64,000 nucleotides of DNA from Pirellulaceae bacterium. Its GTDB lineage: Bacteria > Planctomycetota > Planctomycetia > Pirellulales > Pirellulaceae. Position 1 is the stretch's first letter. Every line of letters starts with the position of its first letter. Position numbers and translations under genes: made by a program. The stretch is from the NCBI GenBank assembly GCA_022448315.1, contig JAKVCA010000024.1, positions 1-64,000 of the forward strand. Reading direction: 5' to 3'. The notes beneath the pieces were generated by a model, which searched no databases, was not told the origin of the DNA, and was given only the letters and a program-made list of their open reading frames with translations. Positions 1 to 8,678 of this stretch are shown in pieces.

Positions 1-1096
1 CGGTCTCAGGATCCACCCAACCCTGAGTTCCAAACGCACCCCCGTGCCCAAAGCTCCCCTTGGAAATCATCGCCGTCACGCCTTGCGGCTCCCGAACAAT
101 GCACCAACCGAGTCCCCACGTATTGCCGGGGGTGAATCCGGTTTCGAGGCCGCCAATCTGCGGTGAAAGCATCTTGTTGACCGCCTCCTCGGAGAGCAGT
201 CGTTTTTTGCCAAATTTCCCGCCGTTAAGAACCATTTGATAAAATCGAAATAGTTCAAGGGCCGTCGACACCAGGCCGCCCGAGGGGTTTGGCCCATCCT
301 CTTCCGAAAAACTTGAAATCCAATTACTCGCCTCCACCAATTGCTTCGTATTTCCTTCAGGTTGATAAATCACGGCCAGATTCTGAAGGCCCTTTTTATC
401 CGGTTGAAAGCCCGTATTTTTCATCCTTAACGGATCAAAAATTCGCTCTTGTAAAAAGTCCTCAAAAGGTTGACCTGATACGACTTCAACCACCCGCCCC
501 GCTACAGAGACCCCGGGACCATATTGCCATCTCTCTCCAGGGTGGAACCCGAGTTGCCGGGAGGCGACTTCTTTCACGTGATCTTCCAGGGATCCCTTAA
601 AAGCCTGCCCGCCCACGATGCCAGAGGTATGGGTGACCGCATCACGGAGAGTTGGGGACCGCTTCGGTTCCTCGCCATCCCTCAATTTAACGTCGCGAAA
701 CTCCGGCAGATATTTTTCAATCGGATCATCCAAACTCAGCTTTCCCTCATCCTCTAGCATCATCAGGGCCGTCGCCGTGATCGGCTTTGACATCGAAGCA
801 ATGGCAAAACGAGTCCAACGATGCATGGGTTTATTCGCACCTATATCCCTCACCCCGACGCCGCTCAGGTGAACCACTTTCCCTTCGTGAGCCACAAGAG
901 TGACCGCCCCTGAAGCTCGACCTTTTTCCACATATTCGCGAATGACGTCATCAATTTCCTTGACCGAAGGAGGCGGTTGCCAAGTAGGAGATTCTTCTTG
1001 AGCCCGAAGAACTACCGCAAAAAAGCCAATGGCAACGATCAAACATAACGTTCGAATGGATTGTTGAAACAACTTGTTCATCCCCTCCGGCTTCAT
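1..1096 (-). CDS. Serine hydrolase, beta-lactamase/esterase fold (partial, C-terminus off window)
   Basis: About 365 residues are present; the reading frame is still open at base 1, so the C-terminus is missing. The N-terminus has a hydrophobic signal peptide ending near VVLRA, so the protein is probably exported. The nucleophile motif S-x-x-K is seen as SMSK in FAIASMSKPIT. A Tyr of the second motif appears in WQYGPGVSVAG, and the third motif appears as GHGG near the edge. This order is that of the beta-lactamase/class C/type VIII esterase family (PF00144), whose planctomycete members are mostly uncharacterised esterases or peptidases. ATG at 1096 and ATG at 1081 are in frame; neither has a well-spaced Shine-Dalgarno sequence (a GGAGGGG abuts 1081). 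Family call is firm, substrate unknown. Confidence 0.85.
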   Translation of the reverse strand, partial: MKPEGMNKLFQQSIRTLCLIVAIGFFAVVLRAQEESPTWQPPPSVKEIDDVIREYVEKGRASGAVTLVAHEGKVVHLSGVGVRDIGANKPMHRWTRFAIASMSKPITATALMMLEDEGKLSLDDPIEKYLPEFRDVKLRDGEEPKRSPTLRDAVTHTSGIVGGQAFKGSLEDHVKEVASRQLGFHPGERWQYGPGVSVAGRVVEVVSGQPFEDFLQERIFDPLRMKNTGFQPDKKGLQNLAVIYQPEGNTKQLVEASNWISSFSEEDGPNPSGGLVSTALELFRFYQMVLNGGKFGKKRLLSEEAVNKMLSPQIGGLETGFTPGNTWGLGWCIVREPQGVTAMISKGSFGHGGAFGTQGWVDPET

Positions 1097-1567
1097 CGAT
1101 CGCCGGGTTACTGAAAGTTGAAGTTTAAGGCGGTCAACGACAAGCCGAGTGCTGCCTCGCCTTCGTCAACCACTCTGCATCTTATCACGACGGACATACG
1201 GTTGCAGAAAGTTTCGCGAACGCTCACCTGAAACTGAGTACTTCGGTCGCCGCAACAAAACATCAGACGCTCAGGAAATGGGAAAGGATCGGTCGGGGTT
1301 TAAATTCGTCCCTCACAATTTGCCGATGCGACACTCGTCTGGACACGACTGAAGGCTCAACCGCCCTTCGCGGAAACTGACGTCAAAGCGACGTTAGCGC
1401 GTGTCTTATTCTTCGATTCGTTGGACTTTTGCACCAGCGCACGAAAAAGGGGCTTCGGACGTACTTGCCGAAACCCCTCGCATCAATGTGTCTTTAAACG
1501 CTGAACTTCCGACGTTATGACTTCACATCGCGTGCTTGTTTAACGGGTCGCCTTTGCGTTACCGACT
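1097..1567. other. Intergenic region with one terminator
   Basis: This 471-base stretch has no convincing gene. A 67-codon plus-strand frame at 1149-1352 has no recognisable domain or ribosome binding site. The only structure seen is the minus-strand terminator at 1444-1478 serving the gene that ends at 1568. Confidence 0.6.
1444..1478 (-). terminator. Rho-independent terminator of the alpha-CTD gene
   Basis: An 11-bp stem (1448-1458 pairing with 1468-1478, one mismatch) is followed on the minus strand by a run of five T. It lies about 90 bases past the stop codon at 1568. Confidence 0.8.
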
Positions 1568-1840
1568 CTATTTCAACGAACGCCGCGTGGGTCGAAAGAA
1601 CCCGATTCTTTCGAGAGCACGGAACACCTCTTCCAACGTCTTCTCACCGAAGTTGGAAATACTCAACAACTCCGAACGAGGTGTGTTGAGCAGATCCTGA
1701 ACCGTAAAAATGCCCTTTTCCTCAAGGCAATTCGTGGTTCGGACGGTAAGACCAATCTCGGCCGTGCTCATCTCCAGTCGAGCTTGTGTTTGCCTTGCCT
1801 CTTCTTCAGCCGCACTCAGTGGAATACGTGTCACGCTCAT
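1568..1840 (-). CDS. Stand-alone RNA polymerase alpha C-terminal-domain protein
   Basis: A 90-residue protein whose residues from about 30 to 85 match the alpha-CTD of RNA polymerase (PF03118). It keeps the stretch GLTVRTTNCL, with the Arg, Asn and Cys corresponding to E. coli R265, N268 and C269. It also keeps NFGEKTLEE, corresponding to the G296/K298/E302 region that contacts UP-element DNA. There is no alpha N-terminal assembly domain; the first 29 residues are short, polar and charged. The ATG at 1840 is preferred over longer frames because GGAGGG lies 9 bases upstream. It is not near rpoA or ribosomal genes here. The role is unknown: it may bind AT-rich promoter DNA or partner a regulator. 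Domain call is confident, function is inference. Confidence 0.85.
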   Translation of the reverse strand: MSVTRIPLSAAEEEARQTQARLEMSTAEIGLTVRTTNCLEEKGIFTVQDLLNTPRSELLSISNFGEKTLEEVFRALERIGFFRPTRRSLK

Positions 1841-2084
1841 GGTGGGGTTCCCTCCCTGATTATTTGACGACATTGAATCCCCGGGTTCTGGAACCCGATT
1901 TTTGTCGTCTCGTCCAATCATCTTGATCGCGACCTTCGTGAATCGCGATCCGGAGCAGTCTCGACTTAACGATGACGGCCCCTCCGACGCAGGCAATATA
2001 ACGCCAGAGGGTCGCCCCACCGACGACTGCTAGCGGCCCGAAAGACGACTTTTTGCGGTTTGCTAGCAACAGAACGACAGCACG

Positions 2085-3380
2085 TCATCCATCAGATGCG
2101 AGCTGGCTCAAAGCTTGATGGGCCGCGTCAATCGTCTCTTGAACATGAGCCTCGGTATGAGTCGCGGAAACGAAAAGCGCTTCGAATTGAGAACAGGGCA
2201 TGTAAATACCCTGCTCGATCAACTTCCAGAAATACTTCGAATAATGGTCGGTATTTGAGCGCGAGGCCGAATCCCAGTCTGTTACAGGATTGGGGTTAAA
2301 GAAAAGTGTCAGCATGCTGCCAACCCGCTGAGTCACGGCCGCGACGCCGTGTTGATCGGCAGCAGCTTGCAAACCCGTCTCCAGTTTTGCACAAATGTCT
2401 TCCAAGTAGGGGTACGGATCCTGTTCTTTCAACAACCGCAGCGTTGTCGAGCCAGCAGCCGTGGCAACAGGATTGCCGCTCAATGTCCCCGCCTGAAACA
2501 CTTTTCCAGCAGGCAAAACATGCTGCATCAAGTCTCGACGGCCTCCGAATGCTCCCAAGGGCATGCCACCGCCGACAATCTTGCCCAGTGTGGTCATGTC
2601 GGGACGCACCCCGTAGAGAGACTGGGCTCCGCCAAAGGCAACACGAAACCCAGTCATGACTTCGTCAACGATCATGACGGCACCCGACTTTTCGGTCACG
2701 TCTCGAACGGTGGTCATGAATGCCTCGGTCGCCGGAACGGTGCCCATATTGCCGACGACGGGCTCGAGAATGACCGCGGCAATTTCATCGCCTTGCTCTT
2801 GGAAAAGCTGAGCGATCGCGCCGCAGTCGTTGTAGGGCATGACCACGGTATCTCGTGCCGTCCCTTCGGTCACTCCGGGGCTGTTTGGAACACCGAGCGT
2901 CGCCGCGGCGCTTCCCGCCGAAACCAATAGGCTGTCGACATGACCGTGGTAGTTCCCAGCAAACTTGACCACCTTTTCACGGCCGGTCGCACCTCGGGCC
3001 ACGCGAAGTGCGCTCATGGTCGCCTCCGTCCCCGAATTCACGAGTCGCACCATCTCAATGGAGTCGACCGCATCGATAATCTGTTCGGCCAATCGATTTT
3101 CCCTCGGGGTTGGTGCGCCGTAGGTCATCCCCTCGCTTGCCGCTCGCTGCACCGCGTCCACCACCTCTGGATGACAGTGCCCCAGGATCATCGGACCCCA
3201 AGAGCCGATATAGTCGAGGTATTGTTGCCCATCGACATCAAACAGATGGGGCCCCTTGGCCCGCTCGAAAACAATCGGAGATCCACCCACCGCCCCAAAA
3301 GCGCGGGCCGCACTATTCACCCCTCCGGGCATCAATTCCTTGGCATGTTGGTAAATTTTGAGGCTTTGGTCGTGAATCAT
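2085..3380 (-). CDS. hemL: Glutamate-1-semialdehyde 2,1-aminomutase
   Basis: A 431-residue cytoplasmic PLP enzyme that converts glutamate-1-semialdehyde to 5-aminolevulinate in the C5 pathway of haem synthesis. Seen in the sequence: MPGGVNSAARAF near the N-terminus, the substrate/PLP segment NSGTEATMSALR, the cofactor Asp in IVDEVMTGFR, and the Schiff-base Lys in TLGKIVGGGMPLGAFGG. Length equals the family norm (about 425-430). The ATG at 3380 gives the usual N-terminus; a longer frame reaching 3482 runs through a 19-bp tandem repeat and adds no known sequence. It is followed 244 bases later by the alpha-CTD gene and preceded by serS with a 268-base gap. Confidence 0.96.
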   Translation of the reverse strand: MIHDQSLKIYQHAKELMPGGVNSAARAFGAVGGSPIVFERAKGPHLFDVDGQQYLDYIGSWGPMILGHCHPEVVDAVQRAASEGMTYGAPTPRENRLAEQIIDAVDSIEMVRLVNSGTEATMSALRVARGATGREKVVKFAGNYHGHVDSLLVSAGSAAATLGVPNSPGVTEGTARDTVVMPYNDCGAIAQLFQEQGDEIAAVILEPVVGNMGTVPATEAFMTTVRDVTEKSGAVMIVDEVMTGFRVAFGGAQSLYGVRPDMTTLGKIVGGGMPLGAFGGRRDLMQHVLPAGKVFQAGTLSGNPVATAAGSTTLRLLKEQDPYPYLEDICAKLETGLQAAADQHGVAAVTQRVGSMLTLFFNPNPVTDWDSASRSNTDHYSKYFWKLIEQGIYMPCSQFEALFVSATHTEAHVQETIDAAHQALSQLASDG

Positions 3381-3389
3381 GGGACTACC

Positions 3390-3427
3390 TTGGTGAGGTG
3401 TGGCCAAATTGGTGAGGTGTGGCCAAT
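3390..3427. repeat. Two tandem copies of a 19-bp unit upstream of hemL
   Basis: The unit TTGGTGAGGTGTGGCCAA plus one base occurs at 3390-3408 and again at 3409-3427, differing at one position. It sits 10 bases upstream of the hemL ATG, in the probable leader. Confidence 0.85.
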
Positions 3428-3648
3428 TAGAGATGCCGTTGAGTGGCGGCAAGGGGCCGCAACGCTCACATTGTTCGAACAAAAATCAACGACGATCGAT
3501 TTGGAAATTCCGAGTGGATGAATCTCCAGCGCCGCTGGAGAAAAACCGCAAATTGCCGGCATGCGAAACAAGTACGATCATGGAACAAAACCCGAACATT
3601 CCGGTCACGGGATCGACGCATCCACTTCCTCAGGGGAGCCCGAGCGGC

Positions 3649-4935
3649 TCAAGCCTTAGGACCGATCACATCCATACCTACCCAGGGACGCAGCGCCTCG
3701 GGCACAACAATCGAACCGTCCGCCTGCTGACCGTTTTCCATCACGGCGATCATCGCTCGACTCACTGCAACGGCCGTTCCGTTGAGCGTGTGAATAAACT
3801 TGGTGCCTTTCTCCCCTTTGACCTTGTAACGGCAATTGAGGCGTCGAGCCTGATAATCGGTGCAGTTCGAGGTGCTGGTCACCTCACCGTATTCCCCTGC
3901 GTCACCGCGTCCGGGCATCCACGCCTCCAAATCATATTTCCGATAGGCGGGGCCACCAAGATCTCCCGTTGCGGTATCCACGACCCGATAAGGAATTCCA
4001 AGACCGTCGAATAGATCGCATTCGATCTGGCAAAACTCCTCAAGCACCGCATCACTCTGATCTGGCAAACTGTAGGCGAACATTTCAATTTTGGTAAATT
4101 GATGCACCCGATAAAGGCCCTTCGAGGCCCGACCTGCAGCACCAGCTTCCGTCCGGTAACAGTGACTGATACCGCAAAGTTTCAGTGGTAAGTCTTCGCT
4201 CTCAAACGTGTGCCCCGAATAAAGACCGCCCAACGTGATTTCCGCGGTACCCACAAGGCTCAGGTCAGATTCCGCGATGCTGTAGACCTGGGTCTCAGGA
4301 CCACGTGGCATGAAACCGATCCCCTCCAGAATCTCATCTCGAGCCAAATCGGGCGTGGTGGTCACGGTGAATCCCCTCGCCCGCAATTGTTGCACGGCGT
4401 ATTGCTGGAGGGCCAACTCGAGCAACACCCCCTCATTCTTCAAAAAGTAGAAGCCCGCCCCCGTGGTGCGGGCTCCCCCTTCGAAGTCAATCAGGTCAAG
4501 GTCCTGACCCAACTCAACGTGATCTTTGGCTTTGAACCCCAATGCGCGAGGCGCATGCTTCCCTTTCCGGACTTCTAAATTTGCCTTATCGTCAACACCC
4601 ACCGGAGCGGCATCGTGCGCCATGTTCGGAACGGTTTTTTGAATCGTCAACGCTTCGGCATCGAGGGCATCATGGTCGGTCTGTGCCTTATCCTTCGCTT
4701 CGCGCAAACGCCGGCCTTCTTCCTTACGTTGTTCCCGTTCCTCGGGCGAAGACGCCTTGCCAATCGACTTCGACACTTCGTTGGCCTGTCGATTCAGCTC
4801 TTGGACAGCAACCAATTTTTCTCGCCGCTGCGACTCGAGTTCTACCAATCGATCCAGTTCGCAGGACACACCACGGTTGCCGCAATTGGTTCGGACGGCA
4901 TCCAAATGGTCAAGGATATATTTACGGTCCAACAT
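3649..4935 (-). CDS. serS: Seryl-tRNA synthetase
   Basis: A 428-residue class II aminoacyl-tRNA synthetase that charges tRNA-Ser. The N-terminal 110 residues form the charged long coiled-coil arm that holds the tRNA (about residues 25-105, rich in Glu, Arg and Lys). The catalytic core shows motif 2 (CYRTEAGAAGRASKGLYR), the serine-binding stretch EVTSTSNCTDYQARRLN, and motif 3 (GTAVAVSRAMIAVMENGQ). Length and domain order are normal. Start is the ATG at 4935, which gives the standard N-terminus MLDRKYI. It follows the M20 peptidase gene with a 78-base gap on the same strand, so the two may be cotranscribed. Confidence 0.97.
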   Translation of the reverse strand: MLDRKYILDHLDAVRTNCGNRGVSCELDRLVELESQRREKLVAVQELNRQANEVSKSIGKASSPEEREQRKEEGRRLREAKDKAQTDHDALDAEALTIQKTVPNMAHDAAPVGVDDKANLEVRKGKHAPRALGFKAKDHVELGQDLDLIDFEGGARTTGAGFYFLKNEGVLLELALQQYAVQQLRARGFTVTTTPDLARDEILEGIGFMPRGPETQVYSIAESDLSLVGTAEITLGGLYSGHTFESEDLPLKLCGISHCYRTEAGAAGRASKGLYRVHQFTKIEMFAYSLPDQSDAVLEEFCQIECDLFDGLGIPYRVVDTATGDLGGPAYRKYDLEAWMPGRGDAGEYGEVTSTSNCTDYQARRLNCRYKVKGEKGTKFIHTLNGTAVAVSRAMIAVMENGQQADGSIVVPEALRPWVGMDVIGPKA

Positions 4936-5013
4936 CGGAAGATCTTCTCTTTTTGAAATTACCTTTAGAATCCGGGCGGTTCCGCAAGCACCGGCGGGCG
5001 TCCAACCTAATCT

Positions 5014-6408
5014 TCATCGACCAAGCTGACCAAGTTCTTCCCACAAATGAGCACTGGATCGAATTCCCTTCTGAAAATCCTCAAGTGAGAACTTCTCGTT
5101 GGGGCTGTGCATGTTGTCATCATTCTGCCCCCAACCCAGCAATAACGTGTCCATGTTCAACAACGTTTTGAACGAAGTCACGATCGGTATGGAGCCCCCC
5201 TCCCGGATATAGACGGGCGACTTTCCAAAACCTGCCTCAATGGCTCGACTTGCCGCTGACAAATAGGGACTTTCGAGCGGAACCACGACTCCGGGAGCGT
5301 GATGCATCTCCTGCAATTCAAGTTCGATCCCGGGCGGACAATGTTCCTGCAAATAGGACTTGAGGGCCGAGGCAATTTTCTCCGGGTCCTGCGCGGGAAC
5401 CAATCTGAAACTGAATTTTGCCCCAGCTCGAGCGGGCAGAACCGTCTTCGCACCCTCTCCCTGGTAACCACTCCATAAACCGTTGATGTCGAACGTCGGC
5501 CGAGCCCATTTTCGCTCGAGCGTACTGAAGCCCTTCTCACCGGTCACCGCACCGACACCAATCTGTTGCTTGAAGGCCGCCTCGTCGAACCCGAGCTCTT
5601 CAAATTGTTTCCGTTCACTCTCGGTGAGCCCACCGACATCATCGTAGAACCCCGGAATCTGAATGCGGCCGTCGCCGTCGATCAGACTGGCAAGTAACGC
5701 AGCCAATGCGTTTGCCGGGTTCGAAACGGCCCCGCCGAAGCTACCGGAGTGCAGATCCTGATTGGGTCCTGTCAGATTCAATTGGAAGTAAGCGATGCCT
5801 TTCAGGCCGTAAGTGATTGCAGGCCGCCCCGGGCCAAACTGGCTCGTATCACTAATCACGGCAACATCCGCCTCTAAAGCCTCCAAGGGTGGCCGACCTA
5901 AAATGGTGTACTTACCGTCAAGCAACTCGTTGAGCGCTTCGCTGCCGCACTCCTCCTCGCCCTCGATCAAAAACTTGATCTGGACGGGAAGCGGTCCTCG
6001 CGTGGCCAACCAAGCCTCGACGCTTAGCAGATGGGTCAAGAATTGCCCCTTGTCATCCGTCGCCCCGCGTGCGTAGACGTTGCCGTTACGAACACTCGGC
6101 TCAAAGGCGGGCGTCTCCCATTCGTCCAAGGGATCCGGCGGCTGAACATCGTAATGACCGTACACCAAGACCACGGGCGCGTCGGCAACCGAAGGACTCT
6201 CTGCGTACAAAATCGGATAGGAGGAGGTTGTAATCCTCTCCGTTTTCAGTCCGAGCTTCTCAAATTTCTCGGTCAGCCAATCCGCCGCTCGTCCCATATC
6301 CTCACTGTAAGCCGGGTCTGCACTGACACTCGGAATCCTCAGCAATTCAAATAATGCCTCTTGAAATTGATTGGCATTCGCCTCGAGGTACTCAGCTAAA
6401 TTCGGCAT
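5014..6408 (-). CDS. M20 family metallo-dipeptidase
   Basis: A 464-residue zinc peptidase of the M20 family (PF01546 with the M20 dimerisation domain), without a signal peptide and so probably cytoplasmic. The metal-binding His is in VYGHYDVQPPDP, the bridging Asp in ARGATDDKGQ, and the catalytic Glu pair in EGEEECGSE. A further metal ligand His lies near the C-terminus (GWGQNDDNMHSPNE). This motif set is that of the dipeptidase/CNDP-like group, which trims di- and tripeptides. The start ATG at 6408 begins MPNLAEYLEANANQF. It lies directly upstream of serS. Family is firm; exact substrate is unknown. Confidence 0.93.
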   Translation of the reverse strand: MPNLAEYLEANANQFQEALFELLRIPSVSADPAYSEDMGRAADWLTEKFEKLGLKTERITTSSYPILYAESPSVADAPVVLVYGHYDVQPPDPLDEWETPAFEPSVRNGNVYARGATDDKGQFLTHLLSVEAWLATRGPLPVQIKFLIEGEEECGSEALNELLDGKYTILGRPPLEALEADVAVISDTSQFGPGRPAITYGLKGIAYFQLNLTGPNQDLHSGSFGGAVSNPANALAALLASLIDGDGRIQIPGFYDDVGGLTESERKQFEELGFDEAAFKQQIGVGAVTGEKGFSTLERKWARPTFDINGLWSGYQGEGAKTVLPARAGAKFSFRLVPAQDPEKIASALKSYLQEHCPPGIELELQEMHHAPGVVVPLESPYLSAASRAIEAGFGKSPVYIREGGSIPIVTSFKTLLNMDTLLLGWGQNDDNMHSPNEKFSLEDFQKGIRSSAHLWEELGQLGR

Positions 6409-6908
6409 CGCGTCCTACGCTCCAACAATTTTGACTGTGCCACCACACCGACCGCGGCATTCCATTACAACACCAGAGTCATTTAGCCTCTGTGTTCGTG
6501 CCTCAGTCGAGCTCGCGTGTCGTTAAGGTCTTTCGTTTGGTGACTTTAGGATCCACTTAACGAATGTATCGGCCCCATTTCTGCAGGAGAAGATGGGGGT
6601 TCTCCATATTCCGGTTGACGGTTTGGGACGAGTTCGTCTGACAAATGCCCCAAGGGACACCGACCACCCAAAATTCCATGGAATTTTTCTCACAAAACCA
6701 CCAGGGACTTGGAACCCGCGACTCAGGGCGGCATAATTATGGCACATCTTTTCTTTCACAGATCGTGGCTCGCCGTTCGCGCGTGTTGCATCTGACTGAC
6801 CTCACCAAGAAATTTCCCATCCGGGACAGATTCCTGTTTCTGGGTACGATTGAGAGGTCGCACAATCAAACGCCCTGCACTTTTTCTAATCCTCCAGGAG
6901 TGCTCAAG
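6409..6908. other. Divergent intergenic region upstream of M20 peptidase and clpS
   Basis: This 500-base stretch holds the promoters for the leftward M20 gene and the rightward clpS. A long plus-strand frame continues upstream of clpS to 6645 but carries no domain. One perfect 18-bp palindrome lies at 6670-6687. Confidence 0.6.
6670..6687. promoter_or_regulatory. Perfect 18-bp palindrome, possible operator
   Basis: AAAATTCCATGGAATTTT reads identically on both strands. It lies about 240 bases upstream of the clpS start and about 260 upstream of the M20 peptidase start. No downstream T-run, so it is not a terminator. Operator role is inference only. Confidence 0.3.
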
Positions 6909-7262
6909 GTGGAAAGCCAAACGCATACTGCAATTTTTGATTCGGCGGTCGTCGAACCCAAATATCGCACATCGGAACCGGAAACTCGACGACAGCCTCG
7001 CTATCATGTGGTCCTTTGGGACGACGAGGAGCACACTTACACCTACGTCATCGACATGCTGAAACATCTGTTTGCTATACCGAAAGAAAACGGTTTTAAG
7101 GTCGCAGAGCAGGTGGATCACCATGGACGTGCGATCTGCCTCACCACCACCCTTGAACACGCCGAACTGAAACGGGATCAAATTCGCGCGTTTGGGAACG
7201 ATCCTCGAAACCCACAAAGTCGTGGTTCCATGGCCGCATCGATTGAGGTAGCTGACGAATAA
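6909..7262 (+). CDS. clpS: ClpS-type adaptor of the Clp protease
   Basis: A 117-residue protein matching the ClpS domain (PF02617) from about residue 32 (YHVVLWDDEEHTYTYVIDML) to about 100. ClpS delivers N-degron substrates to ClpA or ClpC. The GTG at 6909 is chosen because AGGAG lies 8 bases upstream and the ClpS N-terminal tail is normally short; earlier in-frame codons add 88 residues without similarity. By eye alignment with E. coli ClpS, the pocket residues NDD become DDE, the gatekeeper Met becomes Tyr and the His of VHYQGKA becomes Asp (VDHHGRA). The binding preference may therefore differ from the classic one. No clp ATPase gene is nearby; mtaB follows after 97 bases. Confidence 0.85.
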   Translation: MESQTHTAIFDSAVVEPKYRTSEPETRRQPRYHVVLWDDEEHTYTYVIDMLKHLFAIPKENGFKVAEQVDHHGRAICLTTTLEHAELKRDQIRAFGNDPRNPQSRGSMAASIEVADE

Positions 7263-7359
7263 GTTCATCCGGCAACCCGAGCTGCACCGGCGGTCGTTAT
7301 TGACTTGTTGACGATCCTCCCCGCCACCCTCCAGACATCCTTGCATTCGGACGACTATC

Positions 7360-8637
7360 TTGGCCAAGTTGAAAACCGTGACCTTGGGATGCAAGGTTAA
7401 TCAGTATGAAACCCAGTATGTTCGAGAGGGTTTGTTGGGAGTCGGGTATCAGGATGCGAACAAGGATGAAGACGCCGATCTCTGCATCGTGAATACGTGC
7501 ACGGTCACCAACGAAGGTGATGCCAAAAGTCGCCAAATCATCCGGCGGCTTCACCGTGAAAACCCAACGGCTCGAATCGTTGTCATGGGGTGTTACGCGA
7601 CACGTGCCCCATCCGAAGTCGGCGAACTACCCGGTGTCGAAGAGGTGGTGACCGACAAGCGTGAACTTCCCGATTGGCTCGGAAGGTTCGGTGTTCTCGA
7701 CGCGCCGACAGGCATCTCCGGTCTCAGTCAGCGAAGCCGCGCTTATGTTAAGATTCAGGATGGGTGCTTATTGAGGTGCAGCTACTGCATTATCCCTTAC
7801 GTCCGACCCCAAATGTACAGTCGTCCCCCCGAACATGTCGTGGACGAAGTGCGTCGCATGATCGACCGGGGCTATCGGGAAGTGGTCCTAACGGGAGTCC
7901 ATCTTGGCCACTTTGGGGTCGACTTCAATCGTGGGAAGCCCAAATCCGAATGGGTTCGCCTCGCGAACCTCGTTCGAGAACTTGTCGAACTGGATGGCGA
8001 CTTTCGTATTCGCCTGTCCAGCATCGAGGCCACCGAGGTTACGCGTGAACTGATTCAGGTCATGGCCGACTACCCGGACCGGGTCAGCCCCCACCTCCAC
8101 ATCTGCCTCCAATCGGGATCAGATTCGGTTCTTCGAAGAATGAAACGACGATGGGGAACACAGAGGTTTCTCGATCGGTGCGACTTCGTCAAGGAGCACC
8201 TGGACCGCCCTGCGTTGACGACCGATGTGATTGTCGGTTTTCCGGGGGAAACGGACGAAGACTTTGAGCAGACGCTCGAGACCTGTCGGAACGCCGGCTT
8301 TTCGAAGATCCACATGTTTCCGTTCAGCGCGAGGAAAGGAACGCCCGCCGCCGAAATGACCGACACCATTCCTAAAAAAGTAAAAACGGAACGCGGAAAA
8401 CGTCTCGCCGAACTCGAGACGGAACTCAGGGACGACTACCACAATTCTCTCGTCGGCATGGATTTACAAGTACTGGTTGAAGGCCATTCCGACGAGGGTC
8501 GGGTGACTGGAACGAGCTGCCGCTATGCGACTGTCGAACTGCCAGCATTCACTCGCTCGAAATCGGGCGATCTACTTTCCGCTCGCATTTCGGGAATTCA
8601 CGAAGACCGACTACTCGGCCTTGTGAATGCCACCTGA
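7360..8637 (+). CDS. mtaB: tRNA t6A37 methylthiotransferase (MtaB type)
   Basis: A 425-residue radical SAM methylthiotransferase that adds a methylthio group to t6A at tRNA position 37. The N-terminal domain starts with TLGCKVNQYE, the form typical of MtaB as opposed to MiaB or RimO, and contributes Cys at VNTCTV and VMGCYA for the auxiliary cluster. The radical SAM motif is CSYCIIP. A TRAM-like C-terminal domain follows from about residue 360. The only usable start is TTG at 7360; the next in-frame upstream codons give no start and there is no clear Shine-Dalgarno sequence. It lies between clpS and the class IV aminotransferase gene, same strand, with short gaps. Confidence 0.93.
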   Translation: MAKLKTVTLGCKVNQYETQYVREGLLGVGYQDANKDEDADLCIVNTCTVTNEGDAKSRQIIRRLHRENPTARIVVMGCYATRAPSEVGELPGVEEVVTDKRELPDWLGRFGVLDAPTGISGLSQRSRAYVKIQDGCLLRCSYCIIPYVRPQMYSRPPEHVVDEVRRMIDRGYREVVLTGVHLGHFGVDFNRGKPKSEWVRLANLVRELVELDGDFRIRLSSIEATEVTRELIQVMADYPDRVSPHLHICLQSGSDSVLRRMKRRWGTQRFLDRCDFVKEHLDRPALTTDVIVGFPGETDEDFEQTLETCRNAGFSKIHMFPFSARKGTPAAEMTDTIPKKVKTERGKRLAELETELRDDYHNSLVGMDLQVLVEGHSDEGRVTGTSCRYATVELPAFTRSKSGDLLSARISGIHEDRLLGLVNAT

Positions 8638-8678
8638 TCGTCGCCTCCTGTCAACTTCAAACCGTGGATGGTTTCCCA

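Noticed and set aside
1149-1352. 67-codon plus-strand frame
   Set aside because: No domain, no Shine-Dalgarno sequence and within a region that fits a terminator and leader.
1860-2069. 69-codon minus-strand frame before the alpha-CTD gene
   Set aside because: Overlaps its leader and has no recognisable sequence.
3400-4014. Plus-strand frame of 204 codons
   Set aside because: Antisense shadow of serS; no domain.
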